Shown here piece by piece: positions 1 through 9,419 of a stretch of DNA of 64,000 nucleotides (position 1 is the first letter of the stretch; every line of letters begins with the position of its first letter). Made by a program: the position numbers and the translations under genes. A model generated the notes under the pieces. It was given only the letters and a program-made list of their open reading frames with translations, was not told the origin of the DNA and did no database searches. The stretch is from Dehalogenimonas alkenigignens (GTDB lineage: Bacteria > Chloroflexota > Dehalococcoidia > Dehalococcoidales > Dehalococcoidaceae), in NCBI RefSeq assembly GCF_001466665.1, contig NZ_KQ758903.1, positions 1,787,577-1,851,576 of the forward strand, read 5' to 3'.

Positions 1-205
1 AAGGCCATGCGATATACCTACCATACTGACTTTCTTTGTAGACACCACCTTTGCTAACGCCTAATTTCGTAAGCTCCCAAGTGTTATTTTCAGTATTCCT
101 GAAGATATATCCCACTTCGGCAAAATCTTGAAAGACACTTTGCGAGTTCACACTCAGTTCTTTGGCTATACCAGAAATTGAAATCTCCTTTAAATGCTCG
201 CCCAT
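1..205 (-). CDS. Partial gene, N-terminal winged-helix-like protein
   Basis: Reading the minus strand from an ATG at 205 gives 68 open codons that run off the left edge. A GGAGG stretch lies about 12 bases upstream of the start. The N-terminus has helix-turn-helix character (SGIAKELSVNSQSVFQ), followed by a segment ending LTKLGVSKGGVYKES and YGRYIAWP. That last pattern, a glycine-rich turn and then YGxYIxWP, resembles a small domain seen at the C-terminus of some phage antirepressors and exonuclease-X-like proteins. Function is unknown because most of the gene is outside the window. It is AT-richer than the housekeeping genes to its right, which fits accessory DNA. Confidence 0.6.
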   Translation of the reverse strand, partial: MGEHLKEISISGIAKELSVNSQSVFQDFAEVGYIFRNTENNTWELTKLGVSKGGVYKESQYGRYIAWP

Positions 206-273
206 CTTGCTACCTTAATCCTCCCTATACTGAGTGTGTTATCGCGTATTGTATCAATCATCAATACTATTGA

Positions 274-849
274 CTAATCAATCACAACCTCCATCCCGTA
301 CAACAGGTTCATCGCCTCCGGCAAAGAAAACCTGGCGCCTTTAAGATTGTTGTGATAGGCGCTGATGGCATAGTTTTTGGCACCCCGGAAGTCCGCACCG
401 GCTAGATTGGTCTTGAAAAAACGGCTGTTTTCAAAGTCGGTGCCGGTGAACACGCCGCCGCTTAAGTCCGCTTCGATAAACGCGGCTTCTTTGGCTTCGC
501 ACTTCTCTATCCGGATACCGGGAATGGTCAGCAGCTTGAAATTGGAGTAATTGATCTTGCAGCCGCAGAATTCCAGCTCCTCGATGGCTTCGGCCAGCGT
601 CCAGTCCATGCCCACCACCTGGGAATTGATGAACTTGACCCCGGTGAACCGGGAATTCGGCGGTTTGACGGCAATCAACCGGCATTCAATGAAGCGGCAG
701 TCGATGAATTTACAGCCGTCCAGCCTGACCTCGATGAAGCTGCACTTCCGGAATTCGCAGCCTTCGTACTGCCTGCCCTGCAGCGTCTGCTGCGACATGA
801 CCAGGCTGTCGAATATTTCGTCGCTGTAAAGAATCTGTGTGTGAGGCAC
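274..849 (-). CDS. Pentapeptide-repeat protein
   Basis: A 191-residue protein built largely of A(D/N)LxX-like pentapeptide repeats, for example CEFRKCSFIEVRLDGCKFID near the start and ADLSGGVFTGTDFENSRFF near the end. Such repeats fold into a right-handed quadrilateral beta-helix. Known members include Qnr/MfpA DNA mimics that protect gyrase, but most have no assigned role and nothing here points to gyrase. The GTG start is chosen because a perfect TATAAT on the minus strand (856-861) ends only 6 bases upstream, which would make the mRNA leaderless; there is no Shine-Dalgarno. It stands alone, transcribed away from the radical SAM gene. Confidence 0.8.
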   Translation of the reverse strand: MPHTQILYSDEIFDSLVMSQQTLQGRQYEGCEFRKCSFIEVRLDGCKFIDCRFIECRLIAVKPPNSRFTGVKFINSQVVGMDWTLAEAIEELEFCGCKINYSNFKLLTIPGIRIEKCEAKEAAFIEADLSGGVFTGTDFENSRFFKTNLAGADFRGAKNYAISAYHNNLKGARFSLPEAMNLLYGMEVVID

Positions 850-855
850 GGGCGC

Positions 856-861
856 ATTATA
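856..861 (-). promoter_or_regulatory. -10 hexamer of the pentapeptide gene (leaderless layout)
   Basis: TATAAT on the minus strand, 6 bases before the GTG start at 849. No good -35 is visible at 17-18 bp (TAGAGA at best). The spacing places the predicted transcription start at or next to the start codon. Confidence 0.5.
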
Positions 862-895
862 CTCCAGGGAAGCGCCGCTCTCTACGCCAGGTTGA

Positions 896-924
896 TTGAA
901 CCGCGGAACGCATCGTCTTATAAT
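896..924 (+). promoter_or_regulatory. Promoter of the B12-radical SAM gene
   Basis: TTGAAC (896-901), a 17-bp spacer, then TATAAT (919-924). The leader is about 35-40 bases to the ATG at 967. The only Shine-Dalgarno-like GAGGAG (944-949) is unusually far from that start. Confidence 0.6.
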
Positions 925-966
925 CCGCTGGGACGTTTAGCTTGAGGAGTCGCCGGCCGTACCACC

Positions 967-2253
967 ATGCGCAAGCTTCTATTGCTGCAGCCGCCGTCCC
1001 TGACCAGGGTTCACCGGGGCCTCTATAATCTTGCCGCCCTGGCGACTTATGTCGAGGGTTTCTGCGAAGTCCGCGTCCACGATTCAACGGATGCCGCGCT
1101 GGAAACCTGCCTCATTGATTTTCAGCCGCACATTGTTGGCATCACTTCGTATACCGTTACCTACGGCGAAAGCATCGAGCAAATGAGGATTGTGAAAGAT
1201 GTCCTGCCGCAGGCTATCAGGCTTATCGGCGGTTCCCACATCAGCTGCCTGCCTGAAAGCCTTGACCCGGTATTCGATGCCGGAGTTGTCGGCGACGGGG
1301 AAGAAACCCTCAAAGAGATCATCGAGCGGGGAAGCCGGGACACGCTGGGCTCTATCCGCGGCTTGTGCTGCCGAAAAGACGAACGCGTCATTCTAAACCC
1401 GAGGCCCCCGGTAGATCCGGGCACGCTGCCTGTTCCCAAGCTTCACGTCTACGCGCCGCATGTCTATCAAAGCGGCTGTGTCGGCTTTATAACTTCCCGC
1501 GGCTGCCCGTTTCACTGCGCTTTCTGCTACAACCCGGCAATGCAGAACCGGCTGCGGAACTACCCGGTAGCGTGGGTCGCCGACCAGTTTGAATATGCCA
1601 TGAAGGTCCTGGGCGCGGGCTACCTGATGATGCTGGATGACACGGTGAGCCTGAGCGCCGAAAGGTTGAGTGCCATCCGCGCCGAATTGGACCGCCGCCG
1701 CTTGGGCTCATTCCAGGCGGCGGTCAATATCCGCAGTTCGACCGTAAACGACGGTCTTTGCCAGGCATTGAAGGATCTGAATGTCGTCAGCTGGAACTGC
1801 GGGTTCGAATCCGGCTCTGACCGGGTTCTCAAGCGGATCAAAGGCCGCTCCGCGAGCGTCGCAAAGCATTATGAACTGGTATGCCAGGCTGACCGTTACA
1901 ATGTCGCTTTGAACGGTTCGTTCATGTTCGGCGCCCCCGGCGAGACGGCGTCCGATATGGAGAGTACCCTGTCGTTCATGGAGTACCTGTCGGCGGAAAA
2001 AAAGGCCGGGCGTTACCGCGGCGGGTTCTGGTCGTTCTGCGCCACGCCGCTTCCGGGTACGGCATGGTGGCAAACCGCCTTAAGCCACGGCAAGGTCGGC
2101 ATCCCCATGGACTGGAGCAAGCTGGATATCAAATCTTTCGACCACCATCTGCTGCTCGATGCGTCCGTCTCCGACAAAGCATGGCGGGGAATTGTGGAAC
2201 GCGCCGCCGCCGTCGCTCGGGAAGCCAACAGCTACGCCTGGTCGCCGGGCTAG
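967..2253 (+). CDS. B12-binding-domain radical SAM protein
   Basis: A 428-residue protein. The N-terminal ~130 residues look like a cobalamin-binding fold (hydrophobic strands, then IIGITSYTV-like and LIGGSHISCLP segments). A radical SAM core begins near residue 178 with the cluster motif CPFHCAFC (CxxxCxxC). The arrangement matches the large class of B12-dependent radical SAM enzymes that includes methylases and the magnesium-protoporphyrin oxidative cyclase (BchE) family, but the substrate cannot be read from sequence. The gene converges with and overlaps by 4 bases the methyltransferase gene on the other strand. It has its own promoter at 896-924. Confidence 0.85.
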   Translation: MRKLLLLQPPSLTRVHRGLYNLAALATYVEGFCEVRVHDSTDAALETCLIDFQPHIVGITSYTVTYGESIEQMRIVKDVLPQAIRLIGGSHISCLPESLDPVFDAGVVGDGEETLKEIIERGSRDTLGSIRGLCCRKDERVILNPRPPVDPGTLPVPKLHVYAPHVYQSGCVGFITSRGCPFHCAFCYNPAMQNRLRNYPVAWVADQFEYAMKVLGAGYLMMLDDTVSLSAERLSAIRAELDRRRLGSFQAAVNIRSSTVNDGLCQALKDLNVVSWNCGFESGSDRVLKRIKGRSASVAKHYELVCQADRYNVALNGSFMFGAPGETASDMESTLSFMEYLSAEKKAGRYRGGFWSFCATPLPGTAWWQTALSHGKVGIPMDWSKLDIKSFDHHLLLDASVSDKAWRGIVERAAAVAREANSYAWSPG

Positions 2254-3140
2254 ATTTTTTCCGCTTCTATAAGGTCGACGGAATATACGTAAGCCATGGT
2301 GTCCTGCGCCTGAAGACGCCACTCGATGCCGCTTGTTTCACTCAGAATCCGGTAGCGGAAACCGCACCAGGGCAGTGCGTTGCCGGTCAATAAGTCGAGG
2401 ACGAAAGCGTGGGGCGCCTGCTCCGGGGTTTCCAGCCATCCTTTGCTGATGCTTTCAGTCCAGGTGTAAGGAGAACTGAGCAGCAGCCGGCCGCCCGGCT
2501 TCAGAGCCGCGTCCATTTGGCCTAAAGCCAGAAGCGGCTGCGCCACGGAATCGATGACATTCAGGGCGCTGACCGAATCGAAGGTCTCCATCAGGAACGG
2601 CGGATTATGAATATCGGCCAGGACAAAAATTACATTTTCCGGCGGAACAAATTCGGATTCAACCTCTCTGTCGGCCATCGCCCGGTGCTTTTTGCGGAAG
2701 TTCGCCCGGCCTTTGCGCTGGATGGCGGCGGCCGCCTCCAGGTAGCTGGAGTTGGCGTCTACTCCGACGGCTAGAGACGCGTGGCGGGCGGATTCGAAGG
2801 TATAGCGCCCCACACCGCAGCCGGCGTCGAGGTGCGGCCCGCCGGGGCGCGGCGTGCCGGTGATCTTGTTCCAGTAAACGGCGTTGGTGCTTCCATAGTG
2901 GGAATCTAAATACTGGTTGAGTTGAATTTCAGTGGAATTTATGCCTTCGATGAACCGCGGTACGCCGTTCCTGATTGGATAGCGGGCGCCGCAATTGGGA
3001 CATTCCAGGCTACCGGAGATAATGTGATGCCCTTCAGTTTCGTCGGGCCGGCAGCTGAGACGGTACTGGACTATCCGATCGTCCGTCTGGCGGCATGACG
3101 TACAGTAAAGCCCGATCCTCTCCAGCGCCTCCGCCAGCAT
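2250..3140 (-). CDS. SAM-dependent methyltransferase with zinc-finger N-terminus
   Basis: A 296-residue protein. The N-terminal ~60 residues carry paired cysteines (CTSC near residue 14 and CPNC near residue 48), a Trm112-like/YbaR-like zinc ribbon ending GVPRFI. The rest is a class I methyltransferase with motif I LDAGCGVGRYTFE and a DIHNPPF acidic loop. This architecture is common among small-molecule and lipid methyltransferases. It is last in a minus-strand run with the PAAR lipoprotein and membrane protein genes; whether they cooperate is unknown. Its 3' end overlaps the convergent radical SAM gene by 4 bases. Confidence 0.8.
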   Translation of the reverse strand: MLAEALERIGLYCTSCRQTDDRIVQYRLSCRPDETEGHHIISGSLECPNCGARYPIRNGVPRFIEGINSTEIQLNQYLDSHYGSTNAVYWNKITGTPRPGGPHLDAGCGVGRYTFESARHASLAVGVDANSSYLEAAAAIQRKGRANFRKKHRAMADREVESEFVPPENVIFVLADIHNPPFLMETFDSVSALNVIDSVAQPLLALGQMDAALKPGGRLLLSSPYTWTESISKGWLETPEQAPHAFVLDLLTGNALPWCGFRYRILSETSGIEWRLQAQDTMAYVYSVDLIEAEKI

Positions 3141-3180
3141 TCTAACTCTCTGATGCCATGAAATGACCGGCTTCTCTTCT

Positions 3181-3924
3181 TCACCCGGAACCGGCGGTGA
3201 TTACTTGCCCTGTCCCGCCGCAGTGCCGGGTCTCAGCCCCGATCCGAACCGCCCGCCGTCCATTGATCGTCACGTTGGAATCGGGACCGGCGCTGGTAAT
3301 TTCGTATGTGTTGGGCCCGCAGCAGGCGGCGTGGACGCCCCGGTCGCCTACCCGGGCTGCCGGTCGGCCGTTGATCAGGACGTTGGGACTGCCGCTGATG
3401 ATCGGCCCAATCGTCGGATGAGGGCAGGCGGGGCAGCCATGCGCGTCGTCAGGGCATTGCGCTTTATCTCCTATCGCCGCATATCCTGCGGATGACACGG
3501 CGTTGACGTTGATGGATTTCTCGTATTTTTTCCCGCCCACTTCAATAGATACTGTGAGCCGGTTGGAGCCGGCGGAATTGAAAGTCGGGCGGGTGGTGGC
3601 ACCTATTTCAGGGCTGAAAGACGCGGTGCCGCTCCATCTCACATTATGGGACATATCCGTGCCGTTGACCGAACAGGTGGCGCCGAAACTCCAACCGCTG
3701 ACGAACACGTTCTCGCTCCGGCCGGCAGGGTATCTTATCGCCAGTTTAACCGGGCCATTGGTGTCCTCATCCCCATCATCGTCACTGCTCAGGGCTTCGC
3801 GGATTTTCTCAAGTATCTCATCAAGCGTCATGTCATCGCTGAACCCGGCGCACCCGCTCAAGGTGATACCCAGAGTTGACACCATCGATAAAACCAGAAA
3901 TCTCCTGCGGTCCATCTCAGTCAT
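3181..3924 (-). CDS. Exported lipoprotein with C-terminal PAAR-like repeats
   Basis: A 247-residue protein. The N-terminus has twin arginines (DRRRFLVL), a hydrophobic stretch and the lipobox-like LSGC at about residues 22-25, so it is probably a membrane-anchored exported lipoprotein, possibly by the Tat route. An acidic linker follows, then an Ig-like beta region. The C-terminal ~100 residues contain two PAAR-style units: GCPACPHPTIGPIISGSPNV with INGRPAARVGD, then a second NVTINGRRAVRIG. PAAR domains form sharp cones at the tips of type VI and related contractile injection systems. No other injection-system gene is present here, so the role is open. A GGAAGG-like ribosome site precedes the ATG; an alternative start is the internal ATG at 3915. 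Confidence 0.75.
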   Translation of the reverse strand: MTEMDRRRFLVLSMVSTLGITLSGCAGFSDDMTLDEILEKIREALSSDDDGDEDTNGPVKLAIRYPAGRSENVFVSGWSFGATCSVNGTDMSHNVRWSGTASFSPEIGATTRPTFNSAGSNRLTVSIEVGGKKYEKSINVNAVSSAGYAAIGDKAQCPDDAHGCPACPHPTIGPIISGSPNVLINGRPAARVGDRGVHAACCGPNTYEITSAGPDSNVTINGRRAVRIGAETRHCGGTGQVITAGSG

Positions 3925-3963
3925 AGTGCTTTTCCTTCCCGTTAATCACGCCGATGTTATGAA

Positions 3964-4707
3964 CTATTCCGGGGTCACGAACTTCAGCCACGGGCTGATG
4001 CTGGCCAGCGGCCGGTCCATATCGAAATTGACCTTCCCCTGGCTGATGGTCATGCTCCGGATGTTGTAGCCTTCCGAAGTCAGGCTGTTGCCGATGCCGT
4101 TAAGTATTGAGTCGGTATTGCTCTCAACCCAGCCGAGCGGGACGCTGATGCGACCGATTTCCAGCTTCTCCAGGTCAGAGGTGACCACGTTGTTGGAAAT
4201 GCTGAGGGTTCCCGCGGCGTAGACATTCACCCATTTGGCGGTCTTGACGATCCCCATGACCGTGTCAACGATGCCCCCGGACACGCCGTAATCTTCCAGT
4301 ATCTCCTGCAGCCCGGCGACATCGAGCACCCCGGATACCTCTACCTGTCCGCCCTCGCCGAACTTCACCTGGACAAATTTGACCGGGAAATCCGGGATGT
4401 CTCCCAGCGACAGCATTGAGGAAGCCTGCTCGTTGGTCAGGCTGCCGGTAACTCTGGTGTATATCAGAGGGTTCTGAATGATGGCTTGAAGTTCGGAAGT
4501 GGTCAGCGGCTTTCGCAACGCCGCCAGGCCGTCCGCGGCGCTCTCGGTACTGATTTCCACCCCCAGGTCTCTTGGGGTGTTAGTCCCGAGCAGCTTCGAG
4601 GCGATAGGCACGTTGCCCAGAAAATAACCCGCGGCAAAGAAGACTATCAGGAGAAAAGTCAGTAACACGCCGAGGCGGAACAGCCATTTATTCTTCATTA
4701 GCGGCAA
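3964..4707 (-). CDS. Membrane-anchored extracytoplasmic protein, unknown function
   Basis: A 247-residue protein with an N-terminal membrane anchor (residues ~8-30, LFRLGVLLTFLLIVFFAAGY) and a ~210-residue extracytoplasmic part rich in beta strands, serine and threonine. I do not recognise the family. It is the first gene of the minus-strand run that continues into the PAAR lipoprotein (39-base gap) and the methyltransferase. An AGAGG ribosome-binding site lies 8 bases upstream of the ATG. Confidence 0.75.
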   Translation of the reverse strand: MPLMKNKWLFRLGVLLTFLLIVFFAAGYFLGNVPIASKLLGTNTPRDLGVEISTESAADGLAALRKPLTTSELQAIIQNPLIYTRVTGSLTNEQASSMLSLGDIPDFPVKFVQVKFGEGGQVEVSGVLDVAGLQEILEDYGVSGGIVDTVMGIVKTAKWVNVYAAGTLSISNNVVTSDLEKLEIGRISVPLGWVESNTDSILNGIGNSLTSEGYNIRSMTISQGKVNFDMDRPLASISPWLKFVTPE

Positions 4708-4886
4708 CCTCTTCTATCGCTGCGGTTTCAGGTGAAATTTACATTTCGACGATGATATATTGACGCCTTCAAGCTGTCAATATACTTTTGATATTAATTT
4801 GTAAACGTTATGTTGTCACGTTTTCAATATAAAAACGCTGAAGAATACAAACGTTGATTTTTCAACCCAAAAACGACAAAACTCGC

Positions 4887-4917
4887 TTGACAATTATAGG
4901 AACACTTGTGCTATATT
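4887..4917 (+). promoter_or_regulatory. Promoter in the glyA upstream region
   Basis: TTGACA (4887-4892) and TATATT (4912-4917), with a 19-bp spacer, a little long. It lies within the 490-bp gap between 4707 and glyA. Transcription from it would cross the 92-bp repeat and a 91-codon open frame before reaching glyA. Confidence 0.5.
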
Positions 4918-4925
4918 ACCGGGCG

Positions 4926-5197
4926 ATGATTACGACCGATATCTTGACATGCTCCGCCGAAGAGACCGGTGCGCCCGCTGCGGGTTTTGTTTACCAACCG
5001 GACGACTTTCGTTTCCCGCGTTCAGCCCATCGCGGATTTTCGGCTTCGTTTCCCGAAAACACATCTTTTTCCGCGATGAACAAATACAAATCCACCTTCA
5101 GCCGGCACACGGAAAAGTATGACGCCCGCCGCCCGACTTGCTATAATGACCCTTGCTCCACGCCCGCCGAGGGGCAGGGCTTTTTGAAAGGAAAAAT

Positions 5198-5201
<4 letters not shown>
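4926..5201 (+). CDS. Possible 91-codon leader ORF containing the repeat peptide
   Basis: An open frame from an ATG 8 bases after the TATATT hexamer, overlapping the glyA start by 4 bases. It would be another leaderless start. Its middle ([18 protein letters not shown] and following residues) is conserved in frame in the other repeat copy upstream of the biotin carboxylase gene. Several of the base differences between the copies are silent. That is the only evidence that it is translated; it could equally be a structured leader with an accidental frame. Confidence 0.3.
5001..5092 (+). repeat. 92-bp dispersed repeat, copy 1 (upstream of glyA)
   Basis: Aligns without gaps to the minus strand of 33461-33552; by eye roughly 70 of 92 positions are identical, with the highest identity in the first 60 bases. 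Weaker similarity extends about 18 bases further upstream in both copies. Both copies lie 100-120 bases before a housekeeping gene and point towards it. Confidence 0.7.
5142..5147 (+). promoter_or_regulatory. Probable -10 box of glyA
   Basis: TATAAT, 50 bases before the GTG start. No convincing -35 lies at 16-18 bp. It is downstream of the 92-bp repeat. Confidence 0.45.
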
Positions 5202-6445
<1,244 letters not shown>

Positions 6446-6463
6446 CCAGAAAGAGGAATGCCA

Positions 6464-7408
6464 ATGGATGAATTGAAGGTATTCACCGGCAACGCCCACC
6501 CGGCGCTGGCCAAAGCCGTCGTCGAGTACCTGGGCATTCCGCTGGGCGGCAGCCAGGTGTTCCAGTTCTCCAACGAGAATATCTTCGTAAAAATCCTGGA
6601 CAACGTGCGCAACCGCGATACTTTCATCGTTCAGCCGTTTTCGACTCCAGTTAACCAGAGCATACTGGAACTCCTGATCATGATCGACGCCTTAAAACGG
6701 GCCTCGGCCGGCCGGATCACCGCCGTCATCCCTTACTATGCTTACGGCCGCACCGATAAAAAAGATCAGCCCCGCGTGCCAATCACGGCCCGCCTGCTGG
6801 CGGACCTGTTGACCGTAGCCGGCGCCAACCGCGTGCTCACCGTGGACCTGCACGCCGCCCAGATACAGGGCTTTTTCAACATCCCGGTCGATGAACTGTC
6901 GGCCATCAACCTGCTGACCGGCTACATTAAGAAGAAAGAGTTGGCCAATCTGGTGGTGGTAGCCACCGATATCGGTATTTCCAAACGGGCCCGCGACTTC
7001 GCCGCCAAGCTGAACGCGCCGCTGGCCATCATCGAGAAGCGCCGCGTCGGCAACGAGGACAAGACAGAGACGCTGAACATCATCGGTGAAGTCAAAGGCC
7101 GGATCGCCCTGACCGTTGACGACGAGATCGACACCGCCGGCTCTCTGGTCAATTCTGTTAAGACCCTGCTCGAGGCCGGCGCCACCGAGGTCTATGCCTG
7201 CTGCACCCACCCCATCCTCTCAGGGCCGGCCATCAAGCGGATTGAAGCCTCGGCGGTCAGGGAAGTAATCGTCACCGACACCGTGCCAGTGCCGCCCGAG
7301 AAACGAACCGGCAAAATTATCGTTCTTCCCGTTGCGCCCCTGCTGGGAGAAGCCATCCACCGCATTCACACCGGCCTTTCGGTCGGCGCTATGTTCCAGC
7401 AGGAATGA
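6464..7408 (+). CDS. prs: Ribose-phosphate pyrophosphokinase
   Basis: Makes PRPP from ribose-5-phosphate and ATP, feeding purine, pyrimidine, histidine and NAD synthesis. About 314 residues. Visible signatures are RDTFIVQPFSTPVNQSILEL, the PYYAYGRTDKKDQPR flexible-loop region, the VDLHAAQIQGFF segment and the PRPP-binding loop VDDEIDTAGSLV, which is a diagnostic acidic motif. An ATG at 6458 is also in frame, but the AAGAGGA ribosome site abuts it, so the ATG at 6464 (spacing about 7) is preferred. It follows glyA closely. Confidence 0.95.
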   Translation: MDELKVFTGNAHPALAKAVVEYLGIPLGGSQVFQFSNENIFVKILDNVRNRDTFIVQPFSTPVNQSILELLIMIDALKRASAGRITAVIPYYAYGRTDKKDQPRVPITARLLADLLTVAGANRVLTVDLHAAQIQGFFNIPVDELSAINLLTGYIKKKELANLVVVATDIGISKRARDFAAKLNAPLAIIEKRRVGNEDKTETLNIIGEVKGRIALTVDDEIDTAGSLVNSVKTLLEAGATEVYACCTHPILSGPAIKRIEASAVREVIVTDTVPVPPEKRTGKIIVLPVAPLLGEAIHRIHTGLSVGAMFQQE

Positions 7409-7421
7409 CAGCGGATCGATC

Positions 7422-7712
7422 ATGAAGCCGACTGCAGCCCCGAGTTTCGAAGAAATAACGAAAGCCCGCCTTCTTCTGAACCTGGGAGAGGCAGCCACCT
7501 TAAAGGAAATCAAATCCGCCTACCGGCGCCTGTCGCATCGGCTCCACCCCGATAAACAGGGAGAGGCTCCCGCGATGGCCAGACTAAACAAGGCTTATGA
7601 AACCCTGATGAGCTATGTCGAGGATTATGCTTACGGATTCACCGAAGCCGAGTTCTTCCGAAGATACCCCCGGGCCGAGCATCTTGACCGATTTTTCGAG
7701 GGCGGCTTTTAG
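7422..7712 (+). CDS. Small J-domain protein
   Basis: A 96-residue protein that is little more than a J domain: LLNLGEAATLKEIKSAYRRL followed by the essential HPDK motif (SHRLHPDKQG) and MARLNKAYETL. J domains stimulate the ATPase of Hsp70/DnaK. There is no glycine-rich or zinc region, so this is not a full DnaJ. The C-terminal ~35 residues are acidic/aromatic (YEDYAYGFTEAEFF-like) and may be a client or localisation tail. The start at 7422 lies 13 bases after the prs stop. The convergent mutL gene ends 7 bases downstream. Confidence 0.8.
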   Translation: MKPTAAPSFEEITKARLLLNLGEAATLKEIKSAYRRLSHRLHPDKQGEAPAMARLNKAYETLMSYVEDYAYGFTEAEFFRRYPRAEHLDRFFEGGF

Positions 7713-7718
7713 GAACCC

Positions 7719-9419
7719 TCAAGCGCGCTTGAAATGCCGTTCCAGCGCCGCGGAATCCAGTTTGAGCAGGGTTGGGCGGCCGTGGGGGCAGGTGTTGGGA
7801 ACTTTAGCCTTCTCCAGATCGAGCAGCAACACCCGGATCTCATCAATGGAGAGTGTCTTGCCCGCCCGCACTGCTGAATGACAGGCGATGAGTTCGGCCA
7901 ACCGTTCCTCGCCGCGGGAGACGGACTCCGGCGAGTTCAGGAATTCACGCAGGGCTGTTCGCCAGTCGCCTCCGGACAGGGCCTGGGGTATGGCGCGGAC
8001 GAGGATACTGCGGCCGCCGAATGCCTCGGTCACGAAGCCACATTCGGAAAGCACCGGTGTTAATACCGGATAGCGGCCAGCCTCGGCCGGGGAGAGCTCG
8101 ACATTCTGCGGCTCCAACAGGGCTTGCGACGACGGCGAGCGGTTTGCCCGTTCCACCAGTACCTTTTCATACATAATTCGCTCGTGGGCGGCGTGCTGGT
8201 CAATGATGTACAGCCCGTCCGGGCCTTCGGCCAGGATATAGCAGCCGGCCAACTGTCCCAGCGGGCGCAGCGCCGGCAGAGCCTGTGAAAAGATTGGTCC
8301 CGACTCCGATGATAATGCCTTCGCCCGGGTGAAAAAATCATCCGCCGAGGGTGACGGCTTGAAAACTCCCGGCCGGTAGGGCGCTGCGGTTTCACCGGCA
8401 GCGGGAGTTTGGGCCTCGATAGCCGGTACAGGAGATCCGCACAGCAGCGCGTCCCGCGCCGCCCGCCGCACGAAGTCGAAGACCTTGCCGTCCTCTCGGA
8501 ATTTTATCTCGGTCTTGGCGGGATGGATGTTGATATCGATGTCCGACGGCGGCAGCACGAGGTTGACGACCGCCACCGGATAACGACCGACAGTAAGCAA
8601 GCCGCGGTAAGCCTCCTCGACCGCCCTGGACAGCATGCTGTTCCTGATCCAGCGTCGGTTGACGAAAAAGTACATCCCGCTGCGATTGGCGCGGGAGGCG
8701 TCCGGGGGAGAGACCAGACCGCCGACAGTAAATAATCCCTCGGCGGCGGCGGCTTCAATCATCCGGGCGGCGATGTCGCCGCCGAGGACCTCGGCGGCGA
8801 CATCGCGCAGCCGGCCGCTGCCCGGCGTAGACAGGATTTCCCGACCGTCGACCGAAAGGCGAAACTTTATGCCGGGGTAAGCCATGGCGTAGTTGGCGAC
8901 CGTGTTCACGATATGACCGGTCTCGGTAGCATCGGATTTGAGGAATTTGAGACGGGCGGGCACCTCTTTGAACAGATGGGTGACGGAGATGGTGGTGCCG
9001 CAAGCCCGGGCGGCAGGTACGATTTTTTCATGATGACCGGCGCCCAATGTCAAACGACTGCCTGCAAACGCCCCGGAGACGGCGCTGGTAACCTCGATGT
9101 CAGCGACGGCGGCGATCGAAGCCAGTGCCTCGCCGCGAAACCCCAGGGTCTCAAGCGTCGAGAGATCATCGAAAGATACGATTTTGGATGTGGCGTGGCG
9201 AGTGAAAGCCAATGATAGCTCGTCCGACGGGATACCGCAGCCGTCGTCGGCCACCCTGATCAGGGCGGCGCCGCCGCCTTTGATTTCGATATCGATGCGC
9301 CGGGCGCCGGCGTCGAGAGAGTTCTCCAGCAGTTCTTTGACCGCCGAAGCCGGCCGCTCAACCACCTCTCCGGCGGCAATCCTGGCCACGGTCCGGGGGT
9401 CGAGAACGCGGATGGGCAT
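7719..9419 (-). CDS. mutL: DNA mismatch repair protein MutL (nicking type)
   Basis: A 566-residue GHKL-ATPase mismatch-repair protein that couples mismatch recognition to strand nicking and excision. The N-terminus is classic (GEVVERPASAVKELLENSLDAG, DDGCGI, GFRGEALASI). The C-terminus has the metal-binding endonuclease motif DQHAAHERIMYEK (DQHAxxExxxxE), a CHSAVRAGK motif and CPHGRP, so this MutL should have its own nicking activity, as expected in organisms without MutH. The start codon directly abuts the stop of the upstream helicase gene, indicating a two-gene repair operon. mutS is not in the window. Confidence 0.95.
   Translation of the reverse strand: MPIRVLDPRTVARIAAGEVVERPASAVKELLENSLDAGARRIDIEIKGGGAALIRVADDGCGIPSDELSLAFTRHATSKIVSFDDLSTLETLGFRGEALASIAAVADIEVTSAVSGAFAGSRLTLGAGHHEKIVPAARACGTTISVTHLFKEVPARLKFLKSDATETGHIVNTVANYAMAYPGIKFRLSVDGREILSTPGSGRLRDVAAEVLGGDIAARMIEAAAAEGLFTVGGLVSPPDASRANRSGMYFFVNRRWIRNSMLSRAVEEAYRGLLTVGRYPVAVVNLVLPPSDIDINIHPAKTEIKFREDGKVFDFVRRAARDALLCGSPVPAIEAQTPAAGETAAPYRPGVFKPSPSADDFFTRAKALSSESGPIFSQALPALRPLGQLAGCYILAEGPDGLYIIDQHAAHERIMYEKVLVERANRSPSSQALLEPQNVELSPAEAGRYPVLTPVLSECGFVTEAFGGRSILVRAIPQALSGGDWRTALREFLNSPESVSRGEERLAELIACHSAVRAGKTLSIDEIRVLLLDLEKAKVPNTCPHGRPTLLKLDSAALERHFKRA

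Noticed and set aside
5153..5197. glyA starting at the ATG at 5153.
   Set aside because: The extra 15 residues have no family character and lie between the -10 box and the ribosome site; GTG 5198 gives the normal N-terminus.
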